From Frankiales bacterium (GTDB lineage: Bacteria > Actinomycetota > Actinomycetes > Mycobacteriales > SCTD01): a stretch of DNA of 5,068 nt. The stretch is from positions 1 to 5,068 of the forward strand of contig SCTD01000079.1 of assembly GCA_004299215.1 (NCBI GenBank), given 5' to 3'. The notes beneath the pieces were generated by a model. It was given only the letters and a program-made list of their open reading frames with translations. It did not search any database and was not told where the DNA came from. Shown one piece after another: positions 1 to 5,068 of the stretch (positions are counted from its first letter, which is position 1; every line of letters starts with the position of its first letter). The position numbers were made by a program, and so were the translations under genes.

Positions 1-1183
1 GCACGACATCGGCGAGCACGACCCGGGCTCGCCCTGGGCGATCGGGTCCGACGAGGGCGGCCACGACGCGATCCACCCGGACCTCGGCACGCTCGAGGAC
101 TTCGACGCCTTCGTCCGGCGGACCCACGAGCTCGGCATGGAGGTCGCGCTCGACCTCGCGCTGCAGGCTGCGCCCGACCACCCGTGGGCGACGGAGCACC
201 CGGAGTGGTTCACGACCCGCGCCGACGGGTCGATCGCCTACGCCGAGAACCCGCCGAAGAAGTACCAGGACATCTACCCGGTCAACTTCGACAACGACCC
301 GGAGGGCATCTACGCCGAGGTGCTGCGCGTCGTCCGGCACTGGACCTCGCACGGCGTGCGCATCTTCCGCGTCGACAACCCGCACACCAAGCCGCTGAAC
401 TTCTGGGAGTGGCTGATCGCCGAGGTCAAGCGCACCGAGCCGGACGTGCTCTTCCTCGCCGAGGCCTTCACCCGACCCGCGATCATGCACGAGCTGGCGC
501 GCATCGGGTTCACGCAGTCGTACACCTACTTCACCTGGCGCACCGGGCGGAAGGAGCTGCAGGACTACGTCGAGGAGCTCATCGAGGCGGCCGACTACAT
601 GCGGCCGAACTTCTTCGTCAACACCCCCGACATCCTGCACGCGTCGCTGCAGTACGGCGGCCCGCCGGTCTTCAAGATCCGGGCCGTGCTGGCCGCCCTG
701 CTGTCACCGACCTACGGCGTCTACGCCGGCTACGAGCTGTACGAGCACGTCGCGGTGAAGCCGGGCAGCGAGGAGTACCAGAACTCCGAGAAGTACGCCT
801 ACCGGCCGCGGGACTGGTCGCACCCCGAGCGCACCCTCGCGCCGTACCTCACCCTCCTCAACCGCTTCCGCCGCGAGCACCCCGCGGCCCAGTGGTTGCG
901 CAACACCACCTTCCACACCGTGGACAACCCGGACGTCATGGCGTGGAGCAAGAGGGAAGGTGACGACGTCGTGCTGGTCGTCGTCAACCTCGACCCGCAC
1001 GGGGCCCGGGAGGCGACCGTGTCGCTGGACCTGCCGGCGCTCGGCTTCGAGTGGGACGACCGCATCGCGGTGACCGACGCCGTCACGGGAGCCACCTACG
1101 ACTGGGGAGTGCACAACTACGTGAGACTGGACCCGTTCGACGAGCCCGCGCACGTCCTCACCGTCCGACGGAGCAACACGTGA
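1..1183 (+). CDS. glgE: Alpha-1,4-glucan:maltose-1-phosphate maltosyltransferase GlgE, 3' part
   Basis: GlgE (EC 2.4.99.16, family GH13_3) is a cytosolic enzyme that extends alpha-1,4-glucan by two glucose units using maltose 1-phosphate, releasing phosphate. The frame is open from base 2 (base 1 ends the preceding codon) to TGA at 1181-1183, giving 393 codons. GlgE is normally about 650-700 aa, so roughly 270-300 N-terminal residues lie upstream of the window. Visible signatures, numbered from the first full codon, are GSPWAIG near the start, ENPPKKYQDIYP, FRVDNPHTKP with the expected nucleophile D125 (374-376), FLAEAFTRP with the expected acid/base E154 (461-463), and NTPDIL with the third carboxylate D210 (629-631). 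Residues from about 305 onward form the C-terminal beta-domain (VLVVVNLDP, NYVRLDP). The NPPKKYQ and RVDNPHTKP elements separate GlgE from ordinary amylases. It is the first gene seen in the operon and overlaps treS by 4 bases. The match to Streptomyces GlgE is from memory. Nothing looks broken. Confidence 0.96.
   Translation, partial: HDIGEHDPGSPWAIGSDEGGHDAIHPDLGTLEDFDAFVRRTHELGMEVALDLALQAAPDHPWATEHPEWFTTRADGSIAYAENPPKKYQDIYPVNFDNDPEGIYAEVLRVVRHWTSHGVRIFRVDNPHTKPLNFWEWLIAEVKRTEPDVLFLAEAFTRPAIMHELARIGFTQSYTYFTWRTGRKELQDYVEELIEAADYMRPNFFVNTPDILHASLQYGGPPVFKIRAVLAALLSPTYGVYAGYELYEHVAVKPGSEEYQNSEKYAYRPRDWSHPERTLAPYLTLLNRFRREHPAAQWLRNTTFHTVDNPDVMAWSKREGDDVVLVVVNLDPHGAREATVSLDLPALGFEWDDRIAVTDAVTGATYDWGVHNYVRLDPFDEPAHVLTVRRSNT
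1168..1183 (+). promoter_or_regulatory. glgE/treS translational coupling site (RBS plus GTGA overlap)
   Basis: A Shine-Dalgarno-like ACGGAG (1168-1173, core GGAG 1170-1173) lies 6 bases before the GTG at 1180. The GTG shares bases with the glgE stop TGA (1181-1183), forming GTGA. This decides the treS start: the only upstream in-frame ATG, at 1051, would add 43 arginine-rich residues overlapping the conserved GlgE C-terminus. Coupled or reinitiating translation is inferred from the geometry. Confidence 0.82.
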
Positions 1184-2877
1184 GCACCCCTGACGGACGC
1201 CTGGAGCACGGCGAGCTGGTCTCCCTCGAGGAGTCCCGCGACCCGCTGTGGTTCAAGCGCGCGGTCTTCTACGAGGTGCTCATCCGCGGCTTCGCGGACA
1301 GCAACGGCGACGGCACGGGCGACATCAAGGGGCTGACCTCCAAGCTGGACTACCTGCAGTGGCTCGGCGTCGACTGCGTCTGGCTGCTCCCGATCTACGA
1401 GTCCCCGCTCCGCGACGGCGGCTACGACATCAGCGACTTCATGAAGGTGCTGCCGGAGTTCGGCGACCTCGGCGACTTCGTGGAGCTGGTCGACGAGGCG
1501 CACAAGCGAGGCATGCGGATCATCGCCGACCTCGTCATGAACCACAGCTCGGACCAGCACCCGTGGTTCCAGTCGTCGCGCGAGGACCCCGAGGGGCCGT
1601 ACGGCGACTACTACGTGTGGAGCGACACCGACGAGCCGTACTCCGAGGCGCGGATCATCTTCGTCGACACCGAGACGTCCAACTGGACGTGGGACCCGGT
1701 GCGCAAGCAGTACTACTGGCACCGCTTCTTCAGCCACCAGCCGGATCTCAACTACGAGAACCCCGCGGTGCAGGAGGCGATGATCGACGTCCTCAAGTTC
1801 TGGCTCGACCTCGGCATCGACGGCTTCCGGCTCGACGCCGTGCCGTACCTGTTCGAGGAGCTCGGCCACAACGGCGAGAACCACCCGAAGACGCACGAGT
1901 ACCTCAAGCGGGTGCGCAAGGAGGTGGACGCGCTCTACCCCGACCGCGTGATGCTGTGCGAGGCCAACCAGTGGCCCGAGGACGTCGTCGAGTACTTCGG
2001 CAAGGACGGCGACGAGTGCCAGATGGCGTTCCACTTCCCGCTGATGCCGCGGCTGTTCATGGCCGTGCGTCGCGAGTCCCGCTACCCGATCTCGGAGATC
2101 CTGGCGAACACGCCGCCGATCCCGGACGGCTGCCAGTGGGGCATCTTCCTGCGCAACCACGACGAGCTCACCCTCGAGATGGTGACCGACGACGAGCGCG
2201 ACTACATGTACAAGGAGTACGCCAAGGACCCGCGCATGAAGTCGAACATCGGCATCGCGCGCCGGCTGGCTCCCCTGCTGGAGAACGACCGGAACCAGAT
2301 CGAGCTGTTCACCGGTCTGCTGCTGTCGCTGCCGGGCTCGCCCGTCCTCTACTACGGGGACGAGATCGGGATGGGCGACAACATCTACCTCGGTGACCGC
2401 GACGGCGTGCGCACCCCCATGCAGTGGAACGCCGACCGCAACGCCGGCTTCTCGACCACGGACCCGCAGGCGCTCTACCTGCCGGCGATCCTCGACCCGG
2501 TCTACGGCTACCAGGCGATCAACGTCGAGGCGCAGATGCGCTCGTCGAGCTCGCTGCTCAACTGGACTCGCAAGATCATCCACGTGCGCAAGGAGCACCC
2601 CGTCTTCGGCATGGGGACCTACGAGGAGCTCGGCTCGAGCAACCCCTCCGTCCTCGCCTTCGTGCGCGAGTTCGGCGACGACCGCGTGCTGTGCGTCAAC
2701 AACCTCTCGCGCTTCCCGCAGCCGGTCGAGCTCGACCTGCGCCGCTTCGAGGGGATGATCCCGGTCGAGCTGACCGGGCTCGTCCGCTTCCCGAGGATCG
2801 GCGACCTGCCGTACCTGCTGTCCCTCCCGGGCCACGGCTTCATGTGGTTCGGCCTCGAGACGGGAGACGACCTGTGA
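1180..2877 (+). CDS. treS: Trehalose synthase / maltose alpha-D-glucosylmutase TreS
   Basis: TreS (EC 5.4.99.16, family GH13_16) reversibly converts trehalose to maltose by intramolecular rearrangement. In this pathway it supplies maltose to Mak. The complete protein is 565 aa; stand-alone actinobacterial TreS is usually about 560-600 aa. The GTG start at 1180 gives a short leader before the conserved segment DPLWFKRAVFYEV at residues 21-33. A D-rich calcium-loop motif (DSNGDGTGD) lies at residues 40-48. GH13 region I is DLVMNH (D117, H122). Catalytic residues are D219 in GFRLDA (nucleophile, 1834-1836), E261 in LCEANQW (acid/base, 1960-1962) and D328 in RNHDEL (2161-2163). PVLYYGDEIGMGDN and DGVRTPMQW are further GH13/TreS signatures, followed by a C-terminal beta-domain ending at GDDL. 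Unlike some bacterial proteins, TreS is not fused to maltokinase; mak is a separate gene overlapping by 4 bases. Mycobacterial TreS and Mak form a complex, which the coupling here would favour (inference). No signal peptide is seen, consistent with the cytosol. Confidence 0.97.
   Translation: MSTPDGRLEHGELVSLEESRDPLWFKRAVFYEVLIRGFADSNGDGTGDIKGLTSKLDYLQWLGVDCVWLLPIYESPLRDGGYDISDFMKVLPEFGDLGDFVELVDEAHKRGMRIIADLVMNHSSDQHPWFQSSREDPEGPYGDYYVWSDTDEPYSEARIIFVDTETSNWTWDPVRKQYYWHRFFSHQPDLNYENPAVQEAMIDVLKFWLDLGIDGFRLDAVPYLFEELGHNGENHPKTHEYLKRVRKEVDALYPDRVMLCEANQWPEDVVEYFGKDGDECQMAFHFPLMPRLFMAVRRESRYPISEILANTPPIPDGCQWGIFLRNHDELTLEMVTDDERDYMYKEYAKDPRMKSNIGIARRLAPLLENDRNQIELFTGLLLSLPGSPVLYYGDEIGMGDNIYLGDRDGVRTPMQWNADRNAGFSTTDPQALYLPAILDPVYGYQAINVEAQMRSSSSLLNWTRKIIHVRKEHPVFGMGTYEELGSSNPSVLAFVREFGDDRVLCVNNLSRFPQPVELDLRRFEGMIPVELTGLVRFPRIGDLPYLLSLPGHGFMWFGLETGDDL
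2862..2877 (+). promoter_or_regulatory. treS/mak translational coupling site (RBS plus GTGA overlap)
   Basis: GGGAG at 2862-2866 sits 7 bases before GTG 2874, which shares bases with the treS stop TGA (2875-2877). The 11-mer GGGAGACGACC (2862-2872) recurs exactly before glgB with the same one-base gap to the start codon. This site fixes the mak start. In-frame sequence upstream, back to 2424, is only a shadow inside treS, rich in Arg, Ala and Pro. Confidence 0.82.
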
Positions 2878-4265
2878 ACGCCTCCACCGCCACCTCGACC
2901 CCGGCCGTGACGGGCCTGCTCGCCCAATGGCTTCCTCAGCAGCGCTGGTTCGGTGGCAAGGGCCGGCCGGTGACCTCCGTCGAGGTCGAGGCCGAGGCGG
3001 GGCTGCCCGGGCCGAGCGGGCTCACCCACCTGCTGCTGCGCGTGACCGACGAGGCGGGCGCGACCGAGCGCTACCAGGTCCTGCTCGGCCGGCTGGCCGA
3101 CGAGGTGCCGCAGCGGCTCCAGCACGCCGTCATCGGCGAAGCCGACGGCGACGTCCTCTACGACGCCGCCCACGACGTCGAGGCGACCGCGTCGCTGCTC
3201 GAGCTGATCGCCGGCGGCACCGAGCACGCCGGGTTGCTCTGCTCCTCGACCACCGACCTGGACACCTCGCTGCCCAGCCGGGTGATGGGAGCCGAGCAGA
3301 GCAACACCTCGGTGGTCTACGGCGAGGACTACATCCTCAAGCTCTTCCGTCGCGTGCAGCCCGGGCTGAACCCCGACCTCGAGATCAGCCGCGCGCTGGC
3401 GGCCGTCGGCAGCCCGCACGTCGCGGCGCCGCTGGGCTGGGTCGAGACCGACGTCGACGGGGAGCGCACGACGCTGGCCCTGCTGCAGGCGTTCGCGCGC
3501 AACGCCACCGAGGGCTGGGCGATGGCCACGGCCAGCGTCCGCGACCTGTTCGCCGAGGCCGACCTGCACGCCGACGAGGTCGGCGGCGACTTCGCCGCCG
3601 AGAGCGAGCGGCTCGGGATCGCCACCGCCGAGGTGCACACGCTGCTGGCGTCGGCGCTGCCCAGCCGGACCGCCGGCCCGGACGAGTCCGCGGCGACGGC
3701 CCGCCAGCTGCACGAGCGGCTCGACGCCGCGCTGGAGGTCGTCTCCGAGCTGGCGCCGTACGCCGACGCCCTCCGGCAGAGCTACGACGCCGTCGGGCGG
3801 ATCACGACACCGGTGCCGGTGCAGCGGGTGCACGGCGACTACCACCTGGGCCAGGTCCTGCGCACCCAGGACGGCTGGCTGCTGCTCGACTTCGAGGGCG
3901 AGCCGGCGAGACCGCTGTCCGAGCGCACGGCGCTGATGAGCCCGCTGCGCGACGTGGCGGGCATGCTCCGGTCCTACGACTACGCCGCGCGCCACCTGCT
4001 CGCCGAGCGGGGCGGTGACGGCCAGCTGGCGTACCGCGCGACGGAGTGGGCAAAGCGCAACCGCACGGCCTTCTGCGACGGCTACGCCGCCGCGGCGGGC
4101 ACCGACCCGCGTGACGACGCCGTCCTGCTGCGGGCCTTCGAGCTCGACAAGGCGGTCTACGAGGTCGTCTACGAGGCGCGCAACAGGCCCTCGTGGCTGC
4201 CCATCCCCCTGGACAGCATCGAGCGGCTCGCCGCGTCCGCGACCCCCGAGGGAGACGACCGATGA
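2874..4265 (+). CDS. mak: Maltokinase Mak (Pep2)
   Basis: Maltokinase (EC 2.7.1.175) phosphorylates maltose with ATP at the anomeric C1 hydroxyl, making the maltose 1-phosphate used by GlgE. The complete protein is 463 aa, close to the mycobacterial enzyme at about 455 aa. The GTG start at 2874 is set by the GTGA overlap and its RBS. The N-terminal cap domain starts with LPQQRWFGGKG (residues 20-30), a hallmark of this family. The kinase N-lobe shows GAEQSNTSVVYG with E141-Q142-S143-N144, then K156 in YILKLFRR, likely the nucleotide-contacting lysine, and E170 in NPDLEISRAL. The C-lobe is aminoglycoside-phosphotransferase-like: HGDYHLGQ at 320-327 with the expected catalytic D322 (3837-3839), and LLDFEGEP with the metal-binding D339 (3888-3890). 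SPLRDVAGMLRS follows. Specific residue roles are assigned by family analogy. The gene lies between treS, which makes its substrate, and glgB. An aminoglycoside kinase is excluded by the cap domain and the neighbours. Confidence 0.96.
   Translation: MNASTATSTPAVTGLLAQWLPQQRWFGGKGRPVTSVEVEAEAGLPGPSGLTHLLLRVTDEAGATERYQVLLGRLADEVPQRLQHAVIGEADGDVLYDAAHDVEATASLLELIAGGTEHAGLLCSSTTDLDTSLPSRVMGAEQSNTSVVYGEDYILKLFRRVQPGLNPDLEISRALAAVGSPHVAAPLGWVETDVDGERTTLALLQAFARNATEGWAMATASVRDLFAEADLHADEVGGDFAAESERLGIATAEVHTLLASALPSRTAGPDESAATARQLHERLDAALEVVSELAPYADALRQSYDAVGRITTPVPVQRVHGDYHLGQVLRTQDGWLLLDFEGEPARPLSERTALMSPLRDVAGMLRSYDYAARHLLAERGGDGQLAYRATEWAKRNRTAFCDGYAAAAGTDPRDDAVLLRAFELDKAVYEVVYEARNRPSWLPIPLDSIERLAASATPEGDDR
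4248..4265 (+). promoter_or_regulatory. mak/glgB translational coupling site (RBS plus ATGA overlap)
   Basis: A strong purine-rich GAGGGAG (4248-4254) lies 7 bases before ATG 4262, whose ATGA contains the mak stop TGA (4263-4265). Bases 4250-4260 are identical to 2862-2872 upstream of mak. The site supports ATG 4262 as the glgB start. The next in-frame ATG, at 4448, would remove part of a conserved domain. Confidence 0.83.
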
Positions 4266-5068
4266 GCGAGCAGACCCCGGCACCGAAGAAGCGCAGCCCC
4301 CGCAAGAAGGCCGTCGCCAAGACCGTCACCAAGGCCGCCGCCGGTGCCGCCGCCCCCGCGGCGCCGGCACCGCTGTCCGGCCCGACCTCCGAGGAGCTGG
4401 ACCGGCTCGCCGGCGGCGCGCACCACGACCCGCACTCGATCCTCGGCATGCACCCGACCGGCGACGGCGTCGTGGTGCGCGCCCTGCGTCCCGGTGCGGA
4501 GAGGGTCGTGGCCCGCATCTCCGGCGAGGAGGTGCCGCTGTCGCACGTGCACGCGGGCGTGTGGGAGGCGGCCGTCCCCGGTGGCGAGATGACCGACTAC
4601 CGGCTGGACGTGACCTACCACGGCACGACCTACCCGGCCGACGACCCCTACCGCTACCTGCCCACGCTGGGAGAGGTCGACCTGCACCTGATCGGCGAGG
4701 GCCGGCACGAGCAGCTCTGGACGGTGCTCGGTGCGCACGTCCGTCGCTACGAGTCGCTGAACGGACCGGTCACCGGGGTCTCCTTCGCGGTGTGGGCGCC
4801 GAACGCCCGCGGCGTGCGCGTCATCGGCGACTTCAACGGCTGGGACGGCAGCAGCCACCCGATGCGCGTCCTCGGCAGCAGCGGCGTCTGGGAGCTGTTC
4901 GTCCCGGACATCGGCGCGGGGACCCACTACAAGTTCGCGATCCTCGGGCAGGACGGGGCGTGGCGGGAGAAGGCCGACCCGATGGCCCGGCGCACCGAGG
5001 TGCCGCCGCTGACGGCGAGCGTGGTCGACGACTCCGACTACACCTGGAACGACGACGCCTGGCTCGAG
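4262..5068 (+). CDS. glgB: 1,4-alpha-glucan branching enzyme GlgB, 5' part
   Basis: GlgB (EC 2.4.1.18, family GH13_9) cuts an alpha-1,4-glucan and reattaches the segment by an alpha-1,6 bond; in this operon it branches the polymer made by GlgE. The frame runs open from ATG 4262 to the right edge, 269 codons of a protein usually about 700-750 aa, so the catalytic (beta/alpha)8 domain and C-terminal domain are outside. Residues 1-42 are an unusual Lys/Arg- then Ala/Pro-rich tail. Residues about 43-150 are the N1 beta-sandwich found in long-form GlgB, with HHDPHSILGMHP at 54-65 and DDPYRYLP. Residues about 170-255 are the CBM48 (N2) domain, with FAVWAPNARGVRVIGDFNGW at 175-194 and HYKFAI after it. 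The final WNDDAW resembles the linker entering the catalytic domain. Treating-enzyme (GlgX) and GlgE alternatives are less likely because of the N1 element plus the context. No catalytic residue can be checked here. Confidence 0.94.
   Translation, partial: MSEQTPAPKKRSPRKKAVAKTVTKAAAGAAAPAAPAPLSGPTSEELDRLAGGAHHDPHSILGMHPTGDGVVVRALRPGAERVVARISGEEVPLSHVHAGVWEAAVPGGEMTDYRLDVTYHGTTYPADDPYRYLPTLGEVDLHLIGEGRHEQLWTVLGAHVRRYESLNGPVTGVSFAVWAPNARGVRVIGDFNGWDGSSHPMRVLGSSGVWELFVPDIGAGTHYKFAILGQDGAWREKADPMARRTEVPPLTASVVDDSDYTWNDDAWLE
4283..4378 (+). other. Low-complexity basic/Ala-Pro tail coding region of glgB
   Basis: Codons 8-39 of glgB encode a compositionally biased segment. Residues 9-24 hold eight Lys/Arg (K9, K10, R11, R14, K15, K16, K20, K24), followed by an Ala/Pro run (residues 25-37) written largely in GCC, GCG and CCG codons at 4334-4372. 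It precedes the first conserved GlgB motif at residue 54 and is probably disordered. It resembles the Lys/Ala/Pro tails of actinobacterial HU and histone H1-like proteins in composition only. No function is assigned. Confidence 0.7.

Noticed and set aside
1051..1179. Possible upstream ATG start for treS at 1051
   Set aside because: It would overlap glgE by 133 bases and add an Arg-rich leader with no TreS similarity. GTG 1180 has an RBS and a stop/start overlap, and the length fits the family.
1117..2835. Long minus-strand open frame (572 codons) opposite treS
   Set aside because: Its translation is a low-complexity Val/Arg/Leu/Ala-rich product with no recognisable domain, and it lies exactly opposite a gene with intact catalytic motifs. 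In high-GC DNA, antisense frames often lack stops.
2424..2873. Possible upstream ATG start for the mak frame at 2424
   Set aside because: This would place 150 residues of shadow sequence inside treS. The GTG at 2874 has a good RBS and leads directly into the conserved maltokinase cap domain.
2619..4283. Long minus-strand open frame (554 codons) opposite mak
   Set aside because: It spans the treS/mak and mak/glgB junctions, has Gly/Arg/Val-rich biased composition and no motif. It is best explained as a GC-driven shadow of mak.
4262..4380. Signal peptide or Tat signal at the GlgB N-terminus
   Set aside because: There are basic residues, but no twin-arginine motif, and the following Ala/Pro segment is too proline-rich and weakly hydrophobic for an h-region. 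A branching enzyme is expected in the cytosol.
3802..4927. Two overlapping minus-strand open frames opposite the end of mak and the start of glgB
   Set aside because: Biased Arg/Ala/Pro/Val composition, no domain, mutually overlapping, and opposite well-supported coding sequence.
1..5068. Promoters, terminators, RNA genes, CRISPR, mobile elements
   Set aside because: No intergenic space exists between the four genes, and I saw no repeat array, tRNA-like fold, inverted terminal repeats or transposase signature. Hairpins within coding DNA at this GC content are not evidence of a terminator.

Overview
The window is a continuous, tightly packed plus-strand operon segment from a high-GC bacterium (about 70% G+C in the lines I sampled, with strong G/C preference at third codon positions). 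It carries the GlgE pathway of alpha-glucan synthesis in the order glgE - treS - mak (pep2) - glgB. This gene set and order, together with protein signatures that resemble Streptomyces and mycobacterial homologues, point to an actinobacterium (Actinomycetota). I cannot fix the genus. A nocardioform or Nocardioides-like host is only a guess.

Layout: positions 1-1183 hold the C-terminal 393 codons of glgE, with the 5' end outside the window. Positions 1180-2877 hold complete treS (565 aa, GTG start). Positions 2874-4265 hold complete mak (463 aa, GTG start). From 4262 to the right edge lie the first 269 codons of glgB (ATG start), whose reading frame is still open at the edge. Every junction is a 4-base start/stop overlap (GTGA, GTGA, ATGA) preceded by a purine-rich ribosome binding site inside the upstream gene. 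There is therefore no intergenic DNA, and no promoter or terminator was found. No RNA genes, mobile elements, CRISPR arrays or attachment sites were seen.

How the genes work together (established for these families): TreS interconverts trehalose and maltose. Mak phosphorylates maltose with ATP to alpha-maltose 1-phosphate. GlgE transfers the maltosyl unit from maltose 1-phosphate onto the non-reducing end of an alpha-1,4-glucan. GlgB adds alpha-1,6 branches. The operon thus encodes a cytosolic route from trehalose to branched, glycogen-like glucan. The expected catalytic residues are visible in GlgE, TreS and Mak; the catalytic domain of GlgB lies beyond the window.

This is a known system and I found no previously undescribed one. 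The most distinctive points are a lysine/alanine/proline-rich basic tail at the N-terminus of GlgB, and an identical 11-base ribosome-binding/coupling module placed at the same distance before both mak and glgB.
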